A stretch of DNA of 64,000 nt from Thermophagus sp052400625 (GCA_052400625.1 JBQTGH010000005.1), one strand, 5' to 3'; counted from the first letter of the stretch, positions 34,592-42,780 are shown. A program made the numbers and translations. The notes: a model not told the origin generated them from the sequence alone.

Positions 34592-34981
34592 CACTAAAAA
34601 TTAGTCTCTCCAAACTTTCTCTTTAGCGCCTTGAGCTTACCGGAATAGATGGAGGGGAACAGATTAACATAAAAAAGCGTTTCTTATAGGCGGGAAGGTC
34701 TCAACGGCCAAGGCGGGAAAAAACCAACAGCAAGCGCGGGAAGGATTCAACTGCCGGGGAAGGAAGGATTCAACTGCGGTGGGAGGAGAAGCACAACAGC
34801 CAAGGATTCATAAAACACGGCAATCCCCTTTGATAAAAATAAGTTTCGAGATAGGTGGCCCAACTTCCGGAAACAATTAAGGGGCCATCCCCTGTCGAAG
34901 AGGATAACCCCTACTCATTGGCCCGCAAAAATATTCAACAACAGTCCTGTTATTGAATAACAAAATCAATAAAATCAACTA
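34592..34981. other. Gap with degenerate 22-24 nt tandem repeats
   Basis: About 390 bases without a gene. From 34689 to about 34802 a unit close to GGCGGGAAGGATTCAACWGCCAA recurs five times with changes and small length shifts; two units share GGAAGGATTCAACTGC exactly. The rest is unremarkable A/T-rich sequence. Confidence 0.55.
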
Positions 34982-35722
34982 TTAATGGGCATCAACGGTC
35001 AGTACATATTCCAAGGTAAATGAACGCGGTTCTTTCAGCAGGGACGATGACGCGGAATATTGGGTGGTAACGGTGAGTAAATAGGTACCGGCGGGCAAAT
35101 CACTGGGGACAATAAACGAAAGCCTTGAAGGCTCATTGATCAGAACCGTATTCATGGGAATAGAGACAACATCTCCCGTTTCAGTATTGGCAAGTGAAAT
35201 ACCCAATCCATCTGCATCGCCTTCAATTTTTATTCCGCTTCCCGACACATTGGCACCACCTCCCGGTGTAAGCGAAGTATTCTCTTCACCCGTAGCCACA
35301 TTTACAACAGAGTTAATCACCATGGTTGAAGGAGCCATTCCCCGCACTTCCACGCCAATCTCATTGACCATCTCCCTCAATTCAGGTGATGGATAAACCT
35401 GAATGGAAAGAGAATGTTTGGAGCGATCCCATTTGGCATTATCCCCCACGAACACCCCATTGACTTTCAAACCAAAAGTTCCAAGCCCAAAGGTGACATG
35501 CCCACCTGTGGCTATTTCTTCTTTGGCAAGCCCTCTCATAATGTTCATGGAGGTCAACAAAATGTCGGCACTTAAGGGAGAGCCTCGCTCTTCAGCCTTT
35601 TTAGCCAAATCAGCTTCGTTAAGTCTTCTGGTTACCACAACCCTGCCAAACCGATCATCTTTCCTTCCGGTTATTGCCAGGTCATACAACTCGACAATTA
35701 CTGAGTTTTTAATATTTGCCAT
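34982..35722 (-). CDS. HU-like DNA-binding and DUF4469 domain protein
   Basis: A 246-residue protein. Residues about 1-120 resemble the HU-like DNA-binding domain found in Bacteroidota (HU-DNA_bdg): long N-terminal VVTRRLNEADLAKKAEERG and ATGGHVTFGLGTFGLKVNGVF. Residues about 145-246 match DUF4469, an Ig-like beta domain ending RSFTLEYVLTVDAH. There is no signal peptide, so it is probably cytoplasmic. Proteins of this build are abundant and species-variable in Bacteroidota, and their role in nucleoid structure is only inferred. It is convergent with the E1 gene. Confidence 0.85.
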   Translation of the reverse strand: MANIKNSVIVELYDLAITGRKDDRFGRVVVTRRLNEADLAKKAEERGSPLSADILLTSMNIMRGLAKEEIATGGHVTFGLGTFGLKVNGVFVGDNAKWDRSKHSLSIQVYPSPELREMVNEIGVEVRGMAPSTMVINSVVNVATGEENTSLTPGGGANVSGSGIKIEGDADGLGISLANTETGDVVSIPMNTVLINEPSRLSFIVPSDLPAGTYLLTVTTQYSASSSLLKEPRSFTLEYVLTVDAH

Positions 35723-36122
35723 AACTAATCAATTTTAGTTAAACAATGAATATAATTTAACCATCAAATCAGTCCTAATTGGCAACAACAATCAGCTATT
35801 CAGTCCCGGTAAATACTTAAGATCATTTTTGTATGGAATCAACAATCATCGCCCGACACTGCCGGACGTTTTTGCATAGAAGTGGTACTAATTTAATCCA
35901 TTTCGAAAAAAATTCCAACAAAAAAATAAATTTTTTTACAAGATCTTACTGCCGGGCCCCGGGGGGCGTTCCTTCCCGCCCCGAACAAAGCCAATTGATT
36001 TTTAGCCATTCCCCTTGACAATTGGTCATTAATACCTGACATTTTTCATAGCCAAATCAAGGACAATGAATTAGATTTGTATAGAAACAAAAACATTAAT
36101 TAACCTCTCAAACTTGTTAATC
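35723..36122. other. Gap upstream of pruA with a GC-rich patch
   Basis: About 400 bases. It holds a GC-rich run at about 35951-35985 (GCCGGGCCCCGGGGGGCG and flank) inside otherwise A/T-rich sequence, and the -7 box at 36072-36079. A similar GC-rich run occurs at 31928-31945 before the E1 gene. No protein gene is supported. Confidence 0.5.
36072..36079 (+). promoter_or_regulatory. Possible -7 promoter box for pruA
   Basis: TAGATTTG matches TAnnTTTG and would give a leader of about 37 nt to the ATG at 36123. No TTG is seen at the -33 distance. Confidence 0.4.
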
Positions 36123-37754
36123 ATGCCAAAAGGAATATTTCGTGTACCCCCTCCCAAGAATGAACCCATCCTCTCTTATGCACCGGGAAGTGCAGAGCGT
36201 GTGGAATTGAAAAAACAACTGGAACGCTTTCGTTCACAGGAGGTCGACATCCCCATGTTTATTGGTGGTGAAGAAGTCAGAACCGGCAATAAAGTATCGA
36301 TCCATCCTCCGCATGAGTTAAAACATTGTCTGGGGCATTATCATCAGGGGGATGAACTCCATGTCCATCAAGCCATCGATGCAGCATTGGAGGCCCGCAC
36401 CCAATGGTCAGCCCTGAGCTGGGAACACCGGGCTTCCATATTCCTGAAGGCGGCCGACTTAATTTCGGGTCCCTATCGTCAGAAGATCAATGCCGCCACC
36501 ATGCTGGGGCAGTCCAAGAATGTGTTTCAGGCCGAAATCGACAGTGCCTGTGAGTTGGCCGATTTCCTGCGATTCAATGTCTATTACATGACGCAAATTT
36601 ATGGTGACCAGCCCACCTCGTCGGCCACCACCTGGAACCGTGTGGAGTATCGCCCACTGGAAGGATTTGTGTTTGCCCTTACACCGTTCAACTTCACCTC
36701 GATCGCCGGCAATTTACCATCGGCCCCCGCCATGATGGGGAATGTGGTGGTGTGGAAACCCTCCAAAACAGCCATCTATTCGGCACATATTATCATGCAG
36801 ATATTCCGCGAAGCCGGCGTACCCGATGGCGTCATCAACCTGGTCTTTGCATCGGGCCCGGTAGTGGCAGCCGAAGTATTCTCCCATCCCGAATTTGCGG
36901 GTTTCCACTTCACCGGATCCACCGAAGTGTTCCAGTCCATCTGGAAAACCATTGGCAACAATATCCATCAATACAAAAGTTACCCCAGAATTGTGGGCGA
37001 AACGGGTGGCAAAGACTTCATCATTGCCCATAAATCATGCGATGCCAATGTGGTAGCGACGGCCATTACAAGAGGCGCTTTCGAATACCAGGGACAAAAA
37101 TGCTCGGCAGCATCAAGGGCCTATCTCCCCGCCAGCCGATGGGACGAGATACGCAAGGAGGTGTTGCGTCAACTGAGCGAAGTGAAAATGGGGCCGCCGG
37201 AAGATTTCCGCAACTTTGTCAATGCGGTCATTGATGAGTCTTCGTTCAATAAACTGGAGGCCGTAATTAAGGAAGCGGCCGACCATCCCGAAGCAGAAAT
37301 TATTGCAGGCGGTAAATGTGACAAATCGGTTGGTTATTTCATCGAGCCCACCATTATTCTCACCACCAATCCGCTCTATCGCACCATGCAGGAAGAGCTC
37401 TTCGGACCCGTGTTAACCATCTATGTCTACGACGATCAAAAGTATGATGAAACACTCCGGATATTGGATAAAACCTCCATGTACGGACTGACAGGTGCCG
37501 TATTTGCACAGGATCGTTACATCATTGAGAAAACGACCAAGGCATTGGTCAATACCGCCGGAAACTTCTACATCAACGATAAACCCACCGGTGCAGTGGT
37601 CGGTCAGCAGCCCTTCGGCGGTGCCAGAGGATCGGGTACCAACGATAAGGCCGGGTCGCTCCTCAACCTCATTCGATGGGTTTCTCCACGTACCATTAAA
37701 GAAAACTTTGTGCCACCTACCGATTTTAAATATCCGTTTATGGCGGAAGAATAG
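36123..37754 (+). CDS. pruA: L-glutamate gamma-semialdehyde (P5C) dehydrogenase
   Basis: Oxidises glutamate semialdehyde (from pyrroline-5-carboxylate) to glutamate with NAD+ in proline and arginine use. It has 543 residues from the ATG at 36123 (MPKGIFRVPPPKNEP); an in-frame TTG three codons upstream is unlikely. Aldehyde dehydrogenase motifs are intact: ETGGKDF with E293 as general base and YQGQKCSAASRAY with C327 as nucleophile, and the PFGGARGSGTNDKAG end. The length and N-terminus fit the eukaryote-like stand-alone P5CDH clade; there is no fused proline dehydrogenase domain. Confidence 0.95.
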   Translation: MPKGIFRVPPPKNEPILSYAPGSAERVELKKQLERFRSQEVDIPMFIGGEEVRTGNKVSIHPPHELKHCLGHYHQGDELHVHQAIDAALEARTQWSALSWEHRASIFLKAADLISGPYRQKINAATMLGQSKNVFQAEIDSACELADFLRFNVYYMTQIYGDQPTSSATTWNRVEYRPLEGFVFALTPFNFTSIAGNLPSAPAMMGNVVVWKPSKTAIYSAHIIMQIFREAGVPDGVINLVFASGPVVAAEVFSHPEFAGFHFTGSTEVFQSIWKTIGNNIHQYKSYPRIVGETGGKDFIIAHKSCDANVVATAITRGAFEYQGQKCSAASRAYLPASRWDEIRKEVLRQLSEVKMGPPEDFRNFVNAVIDESSFNKLEAVIKEAADHPEAEIIAGGKCDKSVGYFIEPTIILTTNPLYRTMQEELFGPVLTIYVYDDQKYDETLRILDKTSMYGLTGAVFAQDRYIIEKTTKALVNTAGNFYINDKPTGAVVGQQPFGGARGSGTNDKAGSLLNLIRWVSPRTIKENFVPPTDFKYPFMAEE

Positions 37755-37773
37755 AATCAGGTAGAAACCACAT

Positions 37774-37883
37774 AATATCGGGCCTCGGGTGCTTTACACC
37801 ACGAATCGGGAATAAAATATTGAGAGCAGAATGGAATTATTCTCATTTATTCGACAGGCACCGCGAAGGCCCGATATTTTTTT
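37774..37883 (+). terminator. Long hairpin terminator after pruA
   Basis: AATATCGGGCCTCG (37774-37787) pairs with CGAAGGCCCGATATT (37864-37878) with one extra base, and inner segments such as GAATAAA with TTTATTC extend the stem. The right arm runs directly into T7 (37877-37883). Layout resembles the large inverted-repeat terminator after nqrF. Confidence 0.65.
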
Positions 37884-38211
37884 GCGACCGTCAAGCAAAA
37901 GCCATCGTTGGGATGCATCACCCATGCACAAAGAAAGGCAACGAGGAGCAACAAAGGCTTATTCCCCATTTTACCCGGATAAAACTTACTTTGGTCATTG
38001 GCGGAATGGAACTCGCCTAATCAAGTTTTTCGCCATCATATTATAAATGCAACTCCCTTCAGTCTGTTCATTTCTGCCTCTCTCTTTTTACACATGCTTT
38101 TGTGGTAACACCCCTCCACCTTAAAGAACGCTTTATAGCGTTTCCCGATCACCCAATGCCACCCAGAAATAATGATTCCCCATCGATCTTAATAACTGCC
38201 CGACAACTTAA

Positions 38212-38241
38212 TTGCATAATCTTCGGAAATAGTTAAATTTG
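38212..38241 (+). promoter_or_regulatory. Promoter for the DivIC-like gene and its leader
   Basis: TTG (38212-38214) and TAAATTTG (38234-38241) are separated by 19 bases, a textbook Bacteroidota arrangement. The start of transcription near 38248 would place the whole leader element in the 5' untranslated region. Confidence 0.6.
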
Positions 38242-38305
38242 CACAGTAAGAATCCATTTCAGGAAAGGAATCTTTGGAGGTTCATCAACTGAGCTTAATT
38301 TCATA

Positions 38306-38414
38306 CGGATGAAACGAGCATGACCATTAGAAATGGTCACAAAAGAACATGGATAAAACCATGAGTCATGCGGGTTCCATCCGACCAATGAATGAAACAA
38401 ATTTTATACGGATG
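38306..38414 (+). promoter_or_regulatory. Leader RNA element covering the DivIC-like start codon (copy 2)
   Basis: Second copy of the element. GCATGAC (38318-38324) pairs with GTCATGC (38365-38371), enclosing a CATT/AATG hairpin near 38325-38335 and a CATGG/CCATG hairpin at 38348-38363. CATCCG (38378-38383) pairs with CGGATG (38409-38414), which contains the ATG at 38412, across a 25-nt loop of the same length as in copy 1. A second CGGATG at 38306-38311 could pair with CATCCG instead and free the start codon. Confidence 0.65.
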
Positions 38415-38723
38415 ATAAGGGCAATAAAAAGCACTTTAAGACTTCTTTTACCGCTGTTGCGAAACAGGTATGTAATTGCTTTTTTGGCCTTTCTTATCTG
38501 GATCACCTTTTTTGACCAGAATAACCTCATGGACCGGCGTGCCCTGTCCAATAGAATTAAAGAGCTAGAGCGGCAAAAGATCCACTACCAACAGGAAATT
38601 ATCAGTAATAAGAAGAAGATGGAAGAGCTTCAAAGCGACCCGGAAAATCTGGAAAAATTTGCCCGAGAGCAGTATCTCATGAAAAAGCCGGACGAAGACA
38701 TCTTTATAGTCCTGGAAGAATGA
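38412..38723 (+). CDS. FtsB/DivIC-type septum formation initiator
   Basis: Small bitopic division protein of 103 residues from the ATG at 38412. I chose this start because it follows the leader element and gives a short cytoplasmic tail before the membrane helix (YVIAFLAFLIWITFF, about residues 21-35). After it comes a coiled coil (RALSNRIKELERQKIHYQQEI) and the FtsB-like segment DPENLEKFAREQYLMKKPDEDIFI, which ends the domain. In E. coli the relative FtsB forms a complex with FtsL and FtsQ. Neither partner gene lies in this window. Confidence 0.88.
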   Translation: MIRAIKSTLRLLLPLLRNRYVIAFLAFLIWITFFDQNNLMDRRALSNRIKELERQKIHYQQEIISNKKKMEELQSDPENLEKFAREQYLMKKPDEDIFIVLEE

Positions 38724-38818
38724 AGTCACTTTTCGCTCTCACCCCCTCCCCTCCCCAAAGAACTTTGATGAAAATAATCAGACAAACAATTACGACTTAG
38801 CAATCATTAACAATTATT

Positions 38819-39139
38819 ATGAATATTATCCGTTTTTTTAGCGGCCTCTATTATGCCGGAATGATCTTAATCTTTACCGGAATTGTTATGCATATGACCG
38901 ATACCCCTGCCGCCCTGTGGGTATACGGTGCAGGACTAATTCCCTTTGTAGGGGTCAGGACCTATAATTTTTTTGTATCCATATCTCCGCGGCGACGGGT
39001 GAACGCCATCCTGTGGGTGAGTGCACTGTCGCTTCTGGTTGGCGGGCTGGCCATATATTTCCACCGATCGTACTGGATTCTTTTTGTGGCTATTTCAGCC
39101 ATCCTAGATGGCTACGCCAGCTTTCGAAAAATTACTTAA
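38819..39139 (+). CDS. Hypothetical small membrane protein, 3-4 TM segments
   Basis: A 106-residue protein that I do not recognise. Hydrophobic segments are near residues 5-24 (FFSGLYYAGMILIFTGIVMH), 30-48, 62-79 and 83-98. The arginine-rich loop SPRRRVN separates the second and third. It lies 95 bases after the DivIC-like gene and may share its transcript, which hints at an envelope role, but nothing else supports a function. Confidence 0.7.
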   Translation: MNIIRFFSGLYYAGMILIFTGIVMHMTDTPAALWVYGAGLIPFVGVRTYNFFVSISPRRRVNAILWVSALSLLVGGLAIYFHRSYWILFVAISAILDGYASFRKIT

Positions 39140-39194
39140 TCATTTCCCGGCATCAAAATCACTACATAATCTTTTAATATTTTAACAATACAGT

Positions 39195-39202
39195 TATATT
39201 TG
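39195..39202 (+). promoter_or_regulatory. Possible -7 promoter box for the OmpH-like gene
   Basis: TATATTTG matches TAnnTTTG. It would give a leader of about 100 nt to the start at 39310. No clear TTG lies at -33. Confidence 0.4.
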
Positions 39203-39309
39203 TCCTCATCAACCATCAAAATAACCAAAGACACCAACTGTCGTTTCCTGAGTAATTCGACAGAGGGGTTGATAATAAGATACTTCCACAAAAAACAAAA
39301 TTATTACGT

Positions 39310-39936
39310 ATGAAGAACTTATCGATCGTCCTAAACGCCATTCTGCTGATTGCAGTAGCTGCCCTCTTTTTTATTGTTCTTTCCGATGACAACTCTTCCG
39401 CGAAGGAATCCAAAGGCAATATCGATAATGAAGCGAGCGACAGTTGCCCTATCGCATACATCAACACCGATTCTTTATTAATCAATTACGAGTATGCCCA
39501 ATATCTGAACGAGGAGCTGCTGAAACAGGAGGAGTCATCCAGAGCAGATTTTAACGAACGTGCAAGAGTATTTCAGGACGATATGCGTGCTTTTCAACGG
39601 AAAGTACAAAACAATGCCTTTTTGAGCCTCGACCGGGCACAAAAAGAAGAAGAAAGGCTCCGCCAACAAGAACAAAAACTGAAAGAACTGAACAACAAGC
39701 TGTCGGCCGAGCTCATGCAGAAACAAAACAACATGAATCGCGAGCTGAGGGATACCATTACCGGTTTCCTGAAAGAATATGCCAAAACCAGATCGGTACA
39801 GATGGTGCTCAGCAACACACTGGGCGACAATATTCTTTATGCCGAGAAAGCCTTAGACATCACCGATGAAGTGGTGGACATTCTCAACAAACGGTATCAA
39901 AAGGCAGGGAAAAGTAATTCCAACAGTCAGGAGTAA
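39310..39936 (+). CDS. OmpH/Skp family periplasmic chaperone-like protein
   Basis: A 208-residue protein of the OmpH (Skp) family, PF03938. The N-terminus holds an uncleaved-looking membrane helix (NAILLIAVAALFFIVL, about residues 9-24) followed by a low-complexity acidic stretch. The family core starts at IAYINTDSLLINYEYAQYLNEEL near 47-69, then a long coiled coil with repeated Glu/Gln/Lys, and ends in an ILYAEKALDITDEVVDILNKRY segment. Skp is soluble in proteobacteria; a membrane-anchored form is frequent in Bacteroidota. A terminator follows at 39959-40001. Confidence 0.88.
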   Translation: MKNLSIVLNAILLIAVAALFFIVLSDDNSSAKESKGNIDNEASDSCPIAYINTDSLLINYEYAQYLNEELLKQEESSRADFNERARVFQDDMRAFQRKVQNNAFLSLDRAQKEEERLRQQEQKLKELNNKLSAELMQKQNNMNRELRDTITGFLKEYAKTRSVQMVLSNTLGDNILYAEKALDITDEVVDILNKRYQKAGKSNSNSQE

Positions 39937-39958
39937 TTGACAAAGATATTTCACGAAT

Positions 39959-40001
39959 CAGGTCATTGTTAAGTCACTTTTACGATGGCCTGTTTTTTTT
40001 T
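39959..40001 (+). terminator. Rho-independent terminator after the OmpH-like gene
   Basis: CAGGTCAT (39959-39966) pairs with ATGGCCTG (39985-39992) with one wobble pair, then T9. The next gene starts at 40010, so that gene must have its own promoter or be read through. Confidence 0.75.
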
Positions 40002-40009
40002 GACACAGT

Positions 40010-41299
40010 ATGACCTCCCGGGAAAAAAAACAAGCCCTTCTAGAGCATTACCTGGAAAAGCATTTTCCTACCCACCCAATAGCGGATCCGCCGCCACCGT
40101 CATTAAAACAGATTGTGGTTATTCCCGCTTATTTGGAAAAGGATTATCTCTTCCGGACGCTGGACGCTCTGTGTGCCTGCCATCCCCCTTCGGGAGCGGT
40201 AGAAGTTATTGTGGTATTCAACACCTCGGAAAAGGATCGCCGGGAGGTACAGGAAGAACAGGAACGGTGCAGCCGCCAGGTCAAGGCCTACAACCGCAAA
40301 AAAACAGTATCCTGGCTTCAGATTCATGCGCTGGAAGTATGGCATTTACGCAAGAAGCACTTTGGTGCAGGAATGGCTCGAAAAACAGGGCTCGATGAAG
40401 CGGTACGGCGATTTTATGAGCTGAATCATCCTGACGGAATAATAACCTGTCTGGACGCCGATTCACCCGTTGCACCCAACTATTTCCAAGCCATAGAAGA
40501 ATGGTATTCCGACCCCAAACATCAGGGAGCGGTAATATACTTTGAGCATCCCCTGGAAGGCCAAGACTATTCGCAGGAGATCTATGATGCCATCACCCTT
40601 TATGAGCTCCATTTGCGCTATTATCTGCGGGCATTGGCGAACACCGGATTCCCCTATGCCGCACACACCATCGGGTCGTGTATGACCTTTAGGGCCGTCA
40701 AATATGTCCAGGCGGGAGGCATGCCACGAAAACAAGCGGGTGAAGACTTCTACTTTCTGCAAAAACTGATACCTCTTGGCGGGTTTGGTGAAATAACCAC
40801 CACTACGGTTTACCCGTCACCAAGGCCATCGGACAGGGTCATCTTTGGGACCGGTGCCAGCATCCGCCAGCATGTGGATGGTATCAAAAAGCTGGGAACA
40901 ACCTATAATCCGGAGGCATTTAACGATCTGGCAAACTTTTTTTCGCGAATCGGGGAGTTACGGGCTATTACCCCCGATCAATTTGAGGCATGGTCTTATC
41001 ATCTGACGGGTCCGCTCAGAAGTTTTCTGCTCAACACCCATTTTGAAGAAGAGCTGTCCATCATCCGGAACAACAGCAACAGCGAAAAAACCTTTATAAA
41101 GCGATTCTACACCACTTTTAACGCCTTTCGCATTGTTAAGTATCTCAACTATTCGCACGAGCATTTTTACGCCAAAACCGACGTTTTTGACGCTGCATAC
41201 ACGCTCCTGGAGAACACCGGCATAGATCCGTCCGATATTTTGGACGAAAAAGAGCTGTTGCGTAAGTACCGGGAATTGGAAAAAGGCAGTGGTGAATAG
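40010..41299 (+). CDS. Family 2 glycosyltransferase
   Basis: A 429-residue GT-A type glycosyltransferase. The N-terminal nucleotide-binding part starts at QIVVIPAYLEKDYLFRTLDAL near residues 34-54, and the DXD-like motif reads CLDADSPVAPNYFQA near 147-161. The acceptor region has GEDFYFLQKL near 243-252, in the place of the usual ED-QXXRW motif. There is no membrane helix, so it is probably a cytoplasmic enzyme. The sugar and acceptor are unknown. It stands alone, with terminators on both sides, and is not near the Wza/Wzc pair. Confidence 0.85.
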   Translation: MTSREKKQALLEHYLEKHFPTHPIADPPPPSLKQIVVIPAYLEKDYLFRTLDALCACHPPSGAVEVIVVFNTSEKDRREVQEEQERCSRQVKAYNRKKTVSWLQIHALEVWHLRKKHFGAGMARKTGLDEAVRRFYELNHPDGIITCLDADSPVAPNYFQAIEEWYSDPKHQGAVIYFEHPLEGQDYSQEIYDAITLYELHLRYYLRALANTGFPYAAHTIGSCMTFRAVKYVQAGGMPRKQAGEDFYFLQKLIPLGGFGEITTTTVYPSPRPSDRVIFGTGASIRQHVDGIKKLGTTYNPEAFNDLANFFSRIGELRAITPDQFEAWSYHLTGPLRSFLLNTHFEEELSIIRNNSNSEKTFIKRFYTTFNAFRIVKYLNYSHEHFYAKTDVFDAAYTLLENTGIDPSDILDEKELLRKYRELEKGSGE

Positions 41300-41308
41300 C
41301 CAAAAAAA

Positions 41309-41346
41309 ATGGTGTAGAGACGAAGAACCATTCATCTCTGCACCAT
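41309..41346. terminator. Bidirectional hairpin between convergent genes
   Basis: ATGGTGTAGAGA (41309-41320) pairs with TCTCTGCACCAT (41335-41346) with a wobble pair. A-tract on the left side and the convergent gene order suggest that it can end transcription of both the glycosyltransferase and the PorP/SprF gene. Confidence 0.6.
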
Positions 41347-41371
41347 CTGTAATCCATTATTCTGCCTTTAA

Positions 41372-42436
41372 CTAAAACAGGGTCCGGCTGTTCTTTCTGA
41401 AAGAAGTTTTATTCCGCATCCAGCTACTACCCGATTCGGAGCATGGGATGGCTCCTCTGGGCGACTTATTAACCCCTGAGGTAGAAAACCGGTAGATAAG
41501 GGAAAACTCATTGGCGCCCCCACTATGTCCGGCGAGATCGGAAAGGGTGAGATCATAGCTGTATGAAAGCCTGACACTCCCGAGATTGAATCCCACGATA
41601 AAAATAATAGCATCGTTATTGGTCAAACCATCGCTGCCACCAATGGGCAACCCGCGGTACCATAATCCCAGTTCAAAAGGATTAATGTACCAGTAGCTTC
41701 CCATGTCGAGCTGTTGAAAATCGTCTTGCATCCGATACATAAAGGCCAAAGAGGCGCTCACCTCATCCTGATTTCTGGATCGCTTTCTGAACCGGTATTT
41801 ACCGCCACCATACACAGTGGTTCTGATGGGGATGGTCGATTCAATATCGGTGAAGCCCAGATCGCTTTTGATAAGGTGATCGACCACAACGCCACCCCAA
41901 AAATCATTACTGTAAACCATGGCCGAGGCAGCGGCATCAAACTTGTTATAACTCTCTTTTTCGAAATCGCCAATGGCACTGGCCAGGATGTCTCCCTCAG
42001 GCCCAATCTGATCCCCCCATAGCAAGGAGGCAGGATCTATTTTGCGCTCAAAATATTTGAAATTGAGACCGGGCCGGACGTATATGGAATGAGATATGGG
42101 AAATTCATAAGCATAAACCAACCCGATATTCTGGGTAATGAGCTGACCACCGCCCTGGTCATCCCGAACAAATACGAGGCCCACACCACTGTTGTACTGA
42201 TCAAAGAAGTGATCGGCAGAAAAGGAAATGGTGCTGTAGGTATTGGGAATACCGGGCCATTGATCGCGATACGAAAGCGCAATGCGACTACCATCAGTCA
42301 AACCCGTAAAGGAAGGACTCAGATAAACCGGGGAGGCATAGACCTGCGAAAAGGTTGGGTCTTGTGCCCGAATATTACTCAAACCCATTAGAATTACCCC
42401 CAAGAGAAAAACAATATGTCTGATTACTTCCTTCAT
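41372..42436 (-). CDS. PorP/SprF family T9SS outer-membrane protein
   Basis: Predicted outer-membrane beta-barrel of 354 residues in the PorP/SprF family, which binds type B T9SS cargo and keeps it at the cell surface. It has a signal peptide cleaved after NIRA (residues 1-23) and the family start AQDPTFSQVYASPVYLSPSFTGLTDGSRIALSYRDQWPG. The rest is alternating beta strands, such as YIRPGLNFKYFERKI-like segments and VGFNLGSVRLSYSYDLTLS near the end. The last 40 residues (SGVNKSPRGAIPC and on) extend beyond the normal barrel. It lies 47 bases downstream of the giant adhesin gene on the same strand. Confidence 0.93.
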   Translation of the reverse strand: MKEVIRHIVFLLGVILMGLSNIRAQDPTFSQVYASPVYLSPSFTGLTDGSRIALSYRDQWPGIPNTYSTISFSADHFFDQYNSGVGLVFVRDDQGGGQLITQNIGLVYAYEFPISHSIYVRPGLNFKYFERKIDPASLLWGDQIGPEGDILASAIGDFEKESYNKFDAAASAMVYSNDFWGGVVVDHLIKSDLGFTDIESTIPIRTTVYGGGKYRFRKRSRNQDEVSASLAFMYRMQDDFQQLDMGSYWYINPFELGLWYRGLPIGGSDGLTNNDAIIFIVGFNLGSVRLSYSYDLTLSDLAGHSGGANEFSLIYRFSTSGVNKSPRGAIPCSESGSSWMRNKTSFRKNSRTLF

Positions 42437-42483
42437 TAGTATAAAAAATATTCAAGTTATTGGCTAGAGTTTTAAAGTCACCT

Positions 42484-42780
42484 TTATCGGACCAGCAGAA
42501 CAGTGCCGGTATCCCGGAATTCCCGACCATTGACGAAAGTTCCGCTCACTTTCCATACATAAACCGCCTGAGGCGCTAACTGGCCTTTATAGAAACCATT
42601 CCATCCTTCTTCTACATCCCTTGATTCATAAATCAATTGCCCCCATCGGTTAAATATTTGAAGATGGTATTCATCCACATCCCTGTATACGGGTTTGAAA
42701 ATATTATTGGTTTCATTAGGACGGTTATCCGTTCCGCCATCGGGTCGTGGTTTAAAGGCATTAGGGAACTTAATAAATCC
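42484..42780 (-). other. T9SS type B C-terminal domain coding segment
   Basis: Codes for about residues 5833-5930 of the giant adhesin. It holds the features of the gliding-motility-associated (CHU_C, TIGR04131) domain: FIKFPNAFKPRPDGG, then DEYHLQIFNRWGQLIYES, GWNGFYKGQLAPQAVYVWKV and a final beta strand TGTVLLVR. This domain differs from the type A signal and needs a PorP/SprF protein for secretion, which is encoded directly downstream. Confidence 0.9.

Larger units (their letters stand above)
37755..38411 (+). other. Long gap with inverted repeat, promoter and leader element
   Basis: About 650 bases between pruA and the DivIC-like gene. It holds a hairpin terminator at 37774-37883, the promoter at 38212-38241, and the leader element at 38306-38414. 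The stretch 37890-38210 shows nothing recognisable; the short frames starting near 37820 are unlike Bacteroidota proteins. Confidence 0.6.

Noticed and set aside
34689..34802. Possible CRISPR array
   Set aside because: Units are degenerate, follow each other without unique spacers of constant length, and no cas genes are present.
37820..38046. Short plus-strand frames after pruA
   Set aside because: They overlap the hairpin terminator and have no protein-like features.
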